DNA of 64,000 nt from Linum tenue (taxonomy: Eukaryota > Streptophyta > Magnoliopsida > Malpighiales > Linaceae), in the NCBI GenBank assembly GCA_946122785.1, contig CAMGYJ010000002.1, positions 40,760,495 through 40,824,494 of the forward strand, given 5' to 3'. Shown piece after piece: positions 19,793-29,456 of this stretch. Under the pieces are notes generated by a model. It worked only from the letters and a program-made list of their open reading frames with translations. It made no database searches and was not told where the DNA came from. Every line of letters begins with the position of its first letter. Positions within the stretch are counted from its first letter, which is position 1. Position numbers and translations under genes: made by a program.

Positions 19793-21291
19793 TGATTCGG
19801 GGCTAATTGCACATGTTTTGCCCCCGTTTTACTTAGATGTTTGTGCCAAATTCACTCCTTAAAGGTCGGTTTTAGGCTAGGTTCTTCGTGTTTGAGTGTG
19901 TTTCAGGATTTAACAGGTGAAACCAGCCTCGGAGTCTAAAGATTGGCGAAAAGGATCGAAAACCGGGAGAAGAGGTGAAAAAGCGCCAATTCATGGCTAA
20001 AGGAAGGAGTTCACGGTCATGCAAGACCTTGAAGAAGGGGAGTTGACCGTGAAGCGCAAGGCGTCCAAAGCCAATTTGAAGGTTACTGACGCAAGGTGAG
20101 TTCACGGTCACTAAGACCGTGAACACAAGCAGTTGCCCGTGAACCGATGTGAGCGATGCAGAGCACTCAAGCCGTGAACTTAGCTCTTCTCGGGTTTAAA
20201 AGCTGAGCTGCAAGGAGCAGAGAAGGGAGAGCCCACTTTTGTGAGAGCAACACCTTCTTCAGCATTCTAGTGAGAGAAAGAGAACCAAAGGGAAGAAGAA
20301 GGTTAGGGTTTGCATTCAAGGCATATTTTGGGAATATTTCCCCAAGGAGATCTCAGATCAAGGGTCAAGAAGAGAGGAGGCATCCCCAAAAGATGGTTTC
20401 CACCGTTTTCCATTTTGTTCTTCCCTTCTACCATGGAGTAGACCTCCTTTCACTTGGGTGTAGTGAAACCCTAACTCTACCATGTAGTTTTCTTGTATGT
20501 GGTTTGGATGATTGATATTGGGTACTGTTCAATTCAATGTTTGAGGCATTATTCACCATGATTGTGCATGCTTGTGCTTAGCAACTTAGGGGTTGTGCAT
20601 GTTTTGTGCTTAGCATCCTAGTGATTGTGCATAATTGTGCTTAGCACCCCCTAAGTTTGTGCATTTAGATGCTAGTGATCTAATTTGCCATCTTAGCCTA
20701 GTTTAGAGTGGAAAATCCCCCTTTAAAGGGAGACTCAATCTAGTTGGTTTTCCTTCTTCTTTCTAAGCCACCTAAACTAGGTTAAGTTAGGGCAACCCTC
20801 AATATTGAATTAAACAAGTTGATTAATCGTGGTTAAACCGTCTGACCTTAGAGTTGAGTGCTGGAGTCAGTCGATTACCGATTGTCTAAACCGAGAGGGT
20901 CGAGTGACATGGCCTTTCATCCTCAACTCGGTTTAGTAATTGAGACTGTGGTCTCCGACCATATACGCTTTCCTTTGCGGTTCAAGATTAATGTGCCCAA
21001 GGCAATCGTTCCAATCCACGTAGCATGTTAGCAGTTAGGGGGAAGTAAAACCCGAGCGGCTTTCCCACAAAAGAGTTTTCAAACAAAATTACATTTGCTT
21101 TCTTTCATTTCAATTAGCAAACCTTTTAAACCAAATTTTTATCGTTAGATAATGATTTCAATAATTGAAGTAGGGGTAGACGGACTGGCCCGGGTCGATA
21201 TGTAAATACTTGCCCTATACTGCACCTGATTAGAGTTTAAAAACTTGGGCTCTAATTGGGGTTTAATTTTGGTGTAGTTTCGTGCGAGTCA
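19793..21291 (+). repeat. 5' LTR of element D
   Basis: It starts TGATTCGGGGC, ends GTGCGAGTCA and is followed by the primer site. It is about 1.5 kb long. Relative to the 3' LTR it lacks about 40 bp that contain a perfect palindrome GTTCACGGCCGTGAAC (36626-36641). It shares the family plan with E. Confidence 0.85.
20008..20201 (+). promoter_or_regulatory. Palindrome cluster and TATA-like box, LTR D
   Basis: TTCACGGTC...GACCTTGAA (about 20009), GACCGTGAA (20044), GTTCACGGTC-N5-GACCGTGAAC (20100-20124), CCCGTGAAC (20144) and GCCGTGAAC (20171) precede TTTAAAAG (20195). This is the U3 promoter by position. The same GTTCACGG/CCGTGAAC code is reused in the internal promoter at 24170-24340. Confidence 0.55.
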
Positions 21292-21297
21292 AATTTT

Positions 21298-21315
21298 TGG
21301 CGCCTTTGCCAGGTA
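21298..21315 (+). other. Decayed primer binding site, element D
   Basis: TGGCGCCTTTGCCAGGTA matches the tRNA-Asp type TGGCGCCGTTGCCGGGGA at about 15 of 18 bases. It follows the LTR after six bases. Confidence 0.7.
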
Positions 21316-21424
21316 CAACGGTCTGTTATTCTGAAAAAGTTTTTGGTTGTTAATCTAGCTTATAATTTCCAGTTTTTTAAGTGTGTGTGTTCTTTGCTTG
21401 TGCTAGACTTGGTGTTTTCCAATT

Positions 21425-22895
21425 GTGTGTAGGAGGTGCATGACTCGGAGCAACCCGACACCCTTGGTACCACTTGACGAGGACATAAACCGAACTCTTC
21501 GACTCCTAGCAAGGGAGAGAGAGCTAGCCGAGGCAAGGAGAAGGAGTGAAAGAGGGGGACAACAATTTGGTCCTGGTGTTAGTGGAGAAGGAGTTGAAGA
21601 AGTCAAAGTTGAACCCGTCATTGAAGAGGAGATGGCGGGGAACCAAAGACAAGAAGGAGGCGCTCAAGCCCGCCATATGAATGAGGCGGCGGGAGAAGAA
21701 GGAGCCCCAAGGATGATGGGGTACTACATGGCCCCAAGGCCAGCGGAAATTCAATCGCCGATCCTACATCCTCCGGTGGCGGCAAACAATTTTGAGATCA
21801 AGCCGGCTCTAGTGACTATGATACAAAGTAATGCTCTCTTCCACGACCATGAAAGCGAGTCACCAAGAGAGCACGTGCATAGATTCTTGGAGCTCGCGGG
21901 GAGCTTGAAAATTAATGGTGTGCCGGTCGAAGCTTTGCAACTAAGGCTTTTCCCATACTCACTCTCGGGGAAGGCACTTAGGTGGCTAAACAACCGCCCA
22001 CCTCGGTCTATCACCTAATGGGACGACCTCCTCAAAAAGTTTATGGCTCGTTATTGCGCGCCTTCGAAGACGGCGGAGTGGAGAAAGAAGATTACACATG
22101 TCGAGCAAGAAGAGGATGAAACCTTGAGGGATGCTTGGGAGAGGTACTCTGATTACTTTCTTCAGTGCCCTCACCACGGGTTTGAAGAACAGTTTCGGAT
22201 GGAGACCTTCTACGGAGGCCTAATGCAAGAAGATAAGATCCTCATTGACTCCTTGTGTCAGGGGAAGTTGATGAATATGGCTCCGCTCCAAATAACTGAG
22301 ATCATAGAAGACATGGCCCTTAGGGGGTATGATTGGGGGTTAACTAGAAGTGGAAGAAGAAGCAATGAAAGGGGAGTGAGAAGCGTGGGAGCCAGTGCTC
22401 CGCTTGAGGCAAAGTTAGATAAGTTGCTTGAGGTTATGCTTGAAGATAAAAGGCAAGGAAAACGGGCGGTAATGTCGTGCGACTGGTGCTCGAGTACTAG
22501 CCACGAGATGGCGGGGTGCCAAGCAATGAAGGAGGCAACCACTCCGGAGGAGCAAGCCAACTTTGTGGCAAATGCTAGGGTCAAAAACCCGTATAGCAAT
22601 ACTTATAAACCCGGATGGAGGAACCACCCCAACTTTGCTTGGGCATCACCGGCTAATCCAAGGCCCCCGGGTTTCCAAGGCCCCACGGGGAACTTCCAAC
22701 CTCAGCCAACCTTCATCCAATAAAGGCCCCAACTCCAAGGCTCAAACTTTCAACAACCGTACCAACCAAAAGGTGCCCTAGGGTTTCAACAACTACATCA
22801 ACCCAACAAGTTATCCAAGCTTGAGGACCTAGTGAACACCTTTGTGAGTACGAGTAGCCAAAAGTTCGAGAAGATAGAGCAATTTATGGATGTGG
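21425..22895 (+). pseudogene. gag, element D
   Basis: The capsid region reads through one frame from MTRSNPTPLVPLDEDI (about 21440). Conserved blocks are MGYYMAPRPAEIQSPI, LRLFPYSLSGKALRWLN, KKFMARYCAPSKTAEWRKK, ETLRDAWERYSDYFLQCPHHG and YGGLMQEDKILIDS. The zinc knuckle CDWCSSTSHEMAGC is near 22480, followed by NPYSNTYKPGW. A TAA at 22016 replaces a residue before WDDLLKK, and a second stop lies at 22721. The frame resumes as FVSTSSQKFEKIEQFMDVA and breaks near 22893, where a deletion joins the coiled segment to the protease linker. The gag would form particles. Its near-full preservation suggests that gag was the useful product of this family. Confidence 0.8.
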
Positions 22896-23900
22896 CGAGA
22901 AGAAGCCCTCAAGGAATGAGAGGAAGGAGGCAAGGAAGACATTGTCGGAGGATGGATATGTGCAACCTCTTCCCTATTCCACAAGGATGTACAATGAGAG
23001 GTTGGACAACGAGTGTGGAGGGTTCATGGAAATGCTACACAACCTCCACCTCAATATCCCATTCCTAAAAGCCATGGCGCAAATGCCAAGATATGTAAAG
23101 TACCTCAAAGTATTTCTCGTTAAGAAGCCAAGGCTTGAAGGCCTCGCCAACATGACTCTTGGCGAGGAGTGCTCGACTTTCCTCCTCGACCGCTTGCCCA
23201 AAAAGTGGTCCGACCCAGGTAGCTTTACTATCCTCTTGATATTGGTGATCACCATATAGATAATGCCTTGGTGGATCTAGGAGCTAGTGTGAATGTGATG
23301 CCCTACAAGCTTTTCTAAAAGTTAGAAGTAGTTGAACTTAAGACCTCTAAGCTTAGCGTCACCTTAGCCGACCGTTCGGTCATTAGCTCGAGAGGTATAG
23401 TGGAGGACATGATGGTGAGAGTGGGAAAGTTTTTGCTATCCGACCAATTTAGTGATTCTCGACATAAGTGAGAACTCGGATATGCCCCTCATCCTCGGTC
23501 GTCCCTTTATTACAACCGCCAAGGCATTGATAGATGTTAATGAGGGAACCCTAATTTTGAGGGATGGTAAGGAGAGAATCAAGCTTGAAATTGATCCTAG
23601 GGTGAGGAGTGATGGAGTGAAGGGGGTAGTTTCCAATGATGTGAATGAGAGTGGAGGAGAGCCTCTCAGGGCAAACCCCACCGTTACCTATGTTGTCTTT
23701 GATGATGTTTAGCAGGAAGTTAAGAAGGGTCCTAAGCCTAATGGACCAAGATTGAATGCTTGGAGAAGAAGGATGAAGGGAGCTTTGACCCGGAATATGG
23801 GGGAGCCCGAAACAATGTTGGCCAACCAAGAGGGCCAACTCAAGGAGCCTAAGATGGGAGGCTACAAGCCTCGCCCCGAGAGTGTGATGGATCCGCCCTC
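22896..23900 (+). pseudogene. Aspartic protease and C-terminal tail, element D
   Basis: The linker (GYVQPLPYSTRMYNER, FMEMLHNLHLNIPFLKAM) leads to the protease. Active site DLGASVNVMPYKLF is near 23272-23315 and the LILGRPFITTAKALIDVNEG block near 23488. There are frameshifts around 23235 and 23440 and a stop after KLF. A tail ends VASRLKS at about 23924. No RT follows. Element E has the same tail, so the loss of RT and integrase predates the two copies or defines their family. Confidence 0.75.
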
Positions 23901-23924
23901 GGTGGCATCACGTTTGAAGTCGTG

Positions 23925-24169
23925 ATTGATCCCCAACCGTCAAGCTAATGACGATAAACAAGCGCTTTTTGAGAGGCAACCCAACGGAGGTTTGTTTTCT
24001 TTTCCTTAGTTTTCGTTTTAGTGTCTTGTGAAGGGTTCGAGTGGTGAAGTGGTGTCCCCGTGCTGAGTGTTGTGATTTTGTGGTTTATGGTTGTGTTGTG
24101 ATCGATTAGGAGGCACGGAGGAGTAGGTTGAGTCAATTTTTTTTTGCAGAAGTGCCCTGTTTTCACTTG
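23925..24169 (+). other. Post-protease noncoding block, element D
   Basis: This contains AAGCGCTTTTTGAGAGGCAA-CCCAACGG, the counterpart of AAGCGCTTGTTGGGAGGCAA-CCCAACC in A and of 10763-10786 in B. Here the stem is weakened. No coding seen. Confidence 0.55.
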
Positions 24170-24358
24170 AGTTCACGAACGGATTGCTGAGTTCACGGTT
24201 GCTAAGACCATGAACAGGAAAACGCGTCCGTGAACTCGGCGTTGATGCATGTTCACCACCTGTCAACCACTCCGTGTTCACGGACGCATTCGCGAGTTCA
24301 CGGTCGCTAAGAGTGAACTGGGCAGCGCGTCCGTGAACTCAGAGTTGTGCCTATAAAA
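24170..24358 (+). promoter_or_regulatory. Internal promoter of element D: palindrome cluster plus TATA box
   Basis: GTTCACGGTT-N5-GACCATGAAC (24191-24215), CGTCCGTGAACTC (24225), GTTCACGGACGC (24276), GTTCACGGTCGCTAAGAG (24297) and CGTCCGTGAACTC (24329) end in TATAAAA (24352-24358). These repeats are the same motif family as in the LTR of D. A leader, intron and ORF1 follow. I infer a separate start site for ORF1. Confidence 0.55.
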
Positions 24359-25156
24359 GGGGCGTGAACGCGACCCTTCGCTTCACGAACAAATTCTCGC
24401 CGAAAAACTTTGAATCTTCGCCGGAAAACGCAAAATCCCGTCGTTTTTTTATTTTCCCCCAAATCCGGCGAGCAAAACCAAAAACCAATGTCATACCCAG
24501 TCCCCTGTCCTCAAAACAGGCCTGTACTGTGAATTTGGAAAGATTTGGACCACATTTTTTCCGGCCAAGTCACCAGCGGCGAGTCTCCGGCGAGCTTTCA
24601 ACGAAGCTCCAGCGACCCCTCTCTGGTCAGTTTTCCGAAAAGTTTTTCACCTTCCTCGCCCGCACCTCACTTCCTCCCTCGTCCTACTTGAGTCTCCAGG
24701 TTTGTTTTTCAACTTTACCTTTGTGAATTGTGGAGAATCGGATTAGGTAGTGAAGTGAGGTTGAATTTTTGTAATTGGTATGATTGAATCTAGTTAGGGC
24801 GAGGACTTAGGTGAATTAGGTCGTGTGATTCATGGATGGATTATTGCATGAGCTTAGTGAGCCTTGGTGGGCGTGTTTGAACTGCATTGTGTTTATTTTT
24901 AGAATTTGCCCACCAAGTGCTATGTTATGAATGCAAGTGGAGTTTGTTTTTGATTGGTGGATGATAGCCACCGTGGGGTTGTGGTTCTAATTTCTGTGTG
25001 CTTGAACCGTGAAATACCCACAACCATGCCACCTTGGTTTGAGCTTAAATGTTTTAGCCTTGGTGGAAAAACAAGTGTGGGGGGAATCTATTTTCCTCCC
25101 AATGGGCGGTATATGACGATTATTTCCACGTATGGTGTGTGTTTGTGTTTGTGCAG
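24359..25156 (+). other. ORF1 leader exon and intron, element D
   Basis: The leader (24375-24699) contains CGGCGAG-rich repeats (TCGCCGAAA, TCGCCGGAAA, TCCGGCGAG). The donor is CTCCAG|GTTTGT at 24700 and the acceptor TTTGTGCAG at 25148-25156, two bases before an ATG at 25158. Inside the intron, CTTGGTGGGC (24863-24872) pairs with GCCCACCAAG (24908-24917), and AAGTGTGGGGGGAA (25073) repeats the purine-tract motif. Confidence 0.45.
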
Positions 25157-25157
25157 G

Positions 25158-26202
25158 ATGGTTAACATGGATCACCCATATCTTGTAGTGCTAAGGAGCA
25201 GCCTCGAAATGGAGCAATAGGCGTTGTTTTGGGCATCCTCAAGAGTCGGTAACCATTGGAAAATCGACTAGCCAAGTTTGAAAGGTTTCATTGCGGTGAT
25301 GTTATGAGAGAGGCAGTGGTGCACCCCCAATGGCGCCAAGGACTTAATCTTGAAGTTGGCACTTAGGAGGAGCTTTGTGTCGAGTTTTTCAACACCTTCG
25401 CCATACGCAAGAGCCTATACCTACTCAGTCATTCGGTACGCCGGGTTGAATTCTGATTGGGAGGGGAACCTCGTGACTTGAGCTACGATGAGTTAGCCAG
25501 AGCTCTTGGAGTGGAAGTCAACCGTAGGGACGAGTGGGAGGAAGACGTCATCGAAATTTTGACGCAGATGCCGCGTTTCTGAAGATGTGTCTTCCAAAGT
25601 ACCGGAGGACGAAGTTCAAGTTGGCCCTTACAACGACATCCACACTCTAGCCCCAGTGGCGGGTCATGGTTGCACTCCTGGCTCGTTACCTCTACCCGGC
25701 CTACCACAATAAAAAAAAAGATTACCGAGAGAATATTACTGGCGTGTGCTTGCATGGCAGACCGGTCAGGCACATTGCACCTGGGTTCGGTCATAGCCAC
25801 ATCTTTTGCTAGGGCCAAAGGGGGGGGGGAGGGCGTAGTTACGTCACGTCCATGGGTCCGTACATCACCCGCCTTGCTAGATACTTCGATGTCAGCCTCT
25901 TAGGGTGCTCGAAAGAGGGAGGTACTCAGAGATTTGACGAAGGCACTCTGACTCAATCCATGCGGTACATCGAGGGATTGAGTCCCGACCCTGAGGTCCC
26001 ACCAGCAACAGAGCAGCCACCTGCTCGTGCAATCGGCCGGCGCCGGCGCACAGAGCTCCGACGCCCTGCGCAACAGCCACCACCACCAGGAGCAGGCGAT
26101 TCCCTCGTCCTGAGGGTGGATCACCTTGAGACGGGCTTCTTGGGATTCTCATCCCGCCTCGAGCGACAGTCCGACATCCTCGAGCTCATGGCTCGACGCT
26201 AG
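25158..26202 (+). pseudogene. ORF1-like protein remnant, element D
   Basis: It starts MVNMDHPYL directly after the predicted acceptor and stops at 25218. In shifting frames it then continues through EAVVHPQWRQ (about 25311), ELCVEFFNTFAI, HLGSVIATSFARA (about 25779) and MGPYITRLARYFDVSLLGCSKEGG (25852) to LELMARR and the stop at 26200. The C-terminus has a Pro-rich stretch and a coiled helix, as in E. At least three frameshifts are present, as is a poly-A slip (AAAAAAAAA near 25713) and a poly-G slip near 25822. Function unknown. Confidence 0.6.
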
Positions 26203-28078
26203 GGTATCCTACCCAATTTTGGAGAGGGTCCATCCACATGAGAGAGGTAGCCGTCGAGAGAGACATGTGGCAGACTGGAGTCCTTTCGCCCCACTTCTCT
26301 ACTTGTAACCCTAAACTTGTTTTGTTTTCGTTTTTGTTATTTGTGTGTGTGACATGAACTACTACTACTATGAATTGTGCTTGTAATAACCTTGCCTTGA
26401 GCGAGTCGTATTGTGCTTGTGTGTTTTTGTTGTCTCTCCTTGAAGCTCAAATTATCCTACCCTGGTTCGATTCCTACATTCACTCACCAAGCCCAAGCGG
26501 TAACATCACTCTACCCCTTTTTTACGCCATTGAGGGCAATGCCGAGTTTAAGTGTGTGTGTGTGGGGGGGGGGGGTAGTCTACTAGTATGCTTGTGTGAG
26601 TGAGATGTTGCTTGGAGCCTTTTGTATGCCCAAATTTCAAAAATTTGAGGGCTCCAAGCAACGTTTGCATGTTTAAAGTGACCGAATGGTGGGAAATTCT
26701 CATTTTTGTGGCATTGATCTTGAATTGTTGCATGTGATCGAGTATATCTTATGATGATGAATGAGAAGTTCATTAGGATACGACAAAATTTTAGTTCTCA
26801 AGTGTGCATAAATGAATGGATGTCTTGACTTCATCACTTGTTGTTTACAATTGCCATGCATCGTGTTTGTGAATTGGAATAGATGGTTGGGTAACTAGGT
26901 AGCATGTGAGCTTTGAGCCGTTCATTTCTTTCGGTGTGATAGTTCCCTCTTCATGTCCAAACATGAGTCGCCCGTGTGTCCCGGAGCTCTTACCTTTGAG
27001 TTTCCATAGAGGTTCTACATAGGAGGTTTGTGTGTGATCCTTGCTAGGGATGAGAAAAATGAAGTGTAGTGTTGGATGAGTTCCTCAAAAAGAGAGCATT
27101 GGTCGTTAAAAGTATAGGTGGTAAGCGTTGTTACTCTCTAGTACCCCCCCTCGAAAAGAAAAGAAAAGCGAAACGAAAAAGAGTAATAAAATGGGGTAAA
27201 TAAAGAAGAGAGTGCCACGAAAAATCAAAGCGCATGCTCTAGGAGGGGTTTCTTGGCACCCAAGCCATCGAAACACCCACATTGTTTAGAACTCCTTCAC
27301 TACCAAACCTTAAATAAATAGCAAGAGTTGACCGAGGAAGAGTGCTTCAAGGTAGTTCATGATGGGTGATAGTTGGAAGGGAGAGATAAGGGTTTTTGGC
27401 CGATGCTAGTGGCTTTGATTGAAGAGAAGGGTTTTAGTCGAAACCATAGACCCTTAGGGTTTAGGTTGAAGATGTAGAACCTCACGTCATGATTGCCAAC
27501 ACCCAAAAAAGCCTTTTTCCCATGTCCAAGACAATCGCAAGTCATCTGAACCCGTGTCTAAGACCTCCGGACGAGCTAGTGGTGACAACCATCTCGTGAA
27601 CTCTAGCATTTAGAGGTTAACGCCGTGGTATTGAGACGATAGGGCTGAGAGCTTACGATTGTGCACATCTTTTTCACCAAAAAGGTCCCGACCCCACTAG
27701 TCTTGAGAGTGAGTGATCCATTCTTTTTTTACTTACCATTTCATACCCCGGTGAGGACCTTCGTTGCCTTTCCATTTGTTCCTCGGGCTTGAATTCCATG
27801 CATGGTTGGTTGTGGTCGATAAGTGGTTTTGTTGAGACTTGCATTTATCCATGAATAAATTGAGAACTTTTCGTTTGCCCATTTTGGTGGCTTTGAATGT
27901 CGTTTGTGGTGGATGTCGGTATTGCTTGCAACGGTTCATGTGTTGATTGTCAATACACATCGAGAATTCCCGCTTCGTGTCCTTTGAGTTGTCCCCAAAG
28001 GATTTGTGTAGGTTGAAATATTACCGTGTGCGTGAAATGGTTTGCTTGGGGACAAGTAAACGTCTAATTGTGGGGGAG
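26203..28078 (+). other. 3' noncoding module of element D
   Basis: CATTGAGGGCAATG with AAG(TG)n and about twelve G (26530-26575); bulged hairpin (26608-26660); GTGATAGTTCCCTCTTCATG block (26936); CCCATGTCCAAGACAATCGC block (27518); GACCCCACTAGTC block (27690); CCCCGGTGAGGACC (27745); a GGGA-loop hairpin with a wobble in the stem (28040-28061); and tract CTAATTGTGGGGGAG before the LTR. No credible coding. Confidence 0.7.
26608..26660 (+). ncRNA. Conserved bulged hairpin (D copy)
   Basis: GTTGCTTGGAGCC and GGCTCCAAGCAAC are fully complementary over 13 bp. Inner CAAATTT and AAATTTG also pair. This is the longest outer stem of the set. Confidence 0.65.
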
Positions 28079-28483
28079 TGATTCAGGCCTAATTGCACAT
28101 GTTTTGCCCCCGTTTTGCTTAGATGTTTGTGCCAAATTCGCTCCTTAATGGTTGGTTTTATGCTAGGTTCTTAGTGTTTGAGTGTGTTTCAGGATTTAAC
28201 AGGTGAAACCAGCCTCGGAGTCGAAAGATTGGCGAAAAGGATCGAAAACCGGTAGAAGAGGTGAAAAAGCGCCAATTCACGGCTAAAGGAAGGAGTTCAC
28301 GGTCATGCAAGACCGTGAAGAAGGGGAGTTGACCGTGAAGCGCAAGGCGTCCAGATCCAATTTGAAGGTTACTGACGCAAGGTGAGTTCACGGTCACTAA
28401 GACCGTGAACACAAGCAGTTGCCCGTGAACTGATGTGAGCGATGCGGAGCATTGGCGCACACCTTGAGTTCACGGACGCGTTT
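28079..28483 (+). repeat. 3' LTR of element D, first part
   Basis: It starts TGATTCAGGCC after the purine tract and aligns with 19793 onward. It is interrupted at CGTTT by copia F. It contains GTTCACGGTC-N5-GACCGTGAAC at 28386-28410. Confidence 0.85.
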
Positions 28484-29403
28484 TGTTGGAAGATGGCAAG
28501 CTTGTGTCAGGCTCCATTTGAGAAAATTGATTGAAAAGGAAATTCCACTCTCAGATGAACAACTAAGGAAGGCGCCTTCAAATCAGGATCAAAGCAGAAT
28601 CAGCTTGATTGATTGTGTGAGAGTTAACGGCTAGAAGAACATATGTATAAAGAGCTAAAGGGATGGGTAGATAGTTTTTTGTCCTTTTCGAGAGAATCAA
28701 AACAAGAACAAAAGAGTGTTGTCTGGGTTTTGATTAGAGAAGGAGAGTGCTGTCAGGGAGATAGCTGGAAAGGGTGTAGTTAGCTTGAACTACAACAGGG
28801 AGCAGTAGGTTCAAAGAGGTTCTGATCAGGGTGACAGGGAGTCACTGTGAGATCAAAGCTGTACACTGTAATCCGAAATCACAGAACATAGTATAACGTC
28901 GAAGGTCTCGAATCAGAGATCCTTCGACCGTGGATTAGTCGGTGTTAGGTTCAATTGATTGCCTAACACCGGATACCACGTAAAAAGATCGCGTCTGAGC
29001 TTATTTATGTTTTACTGTCTTTCATCTTATTCCCAGTTATTCCTGAAGTTCTTGATCTAGTGCGAGTGTGAACTATTTGCACAACAGGTTTGATTCTCTG
29101 GCTCGAGGAAAGGAGAAGGAAGGTGTGTTTTCAAAACGCAGAGTTCAACTCAAGGCAATTGGGCCTATCTAACATCAACTATCAGATAACAACCAAAGCC
29201 CAACCCACCTCAAGTTACTCGCTGTCGTTTTTGACAAACACAAAGAGAGAAGTCCCTTTACCCTTTCCCTCGATCTGTTTTCAGTTCATTTCACTCTCTT
29301 CACTTGACCTTGCCGAAATCGTAGTTAGGGTTTTTCAGATTCCCAAATTGTCGAAGAACAGGGGAGAATTAGCGCCTGAGTCTCGCGCTCGACTCAACCA
29401 ACA
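28484..29403 (+). repeat. 5' LTR of copia F
   Basis: TGTTGGAAGATGG to CCAACA, 920 bp. Differences from the 3' LTR include ACAACAGG/ACAGTAGG and GGCCTATC/GGCCAATC. TGTATAAAGAG near 28645 is a possible TATA box. Confidence 0.9.
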
Positions 29404-29405
29404 CG

Positions 29406-29417
29406 TGGTATCAGATC
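29406..29417 (+). other. Primer binding site, tRNA-iMet type, copia F
   Basis: TGGTATCAGATC follows the LTR after two bases. Ten of the twelve bases match the usual TGGTATCAGAGC. Confidence 0.8.
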
Positions 29418-29456
29418 CCGGCTCCGGCAAACGAGGGTTAACTACCTGCGGAGGAA

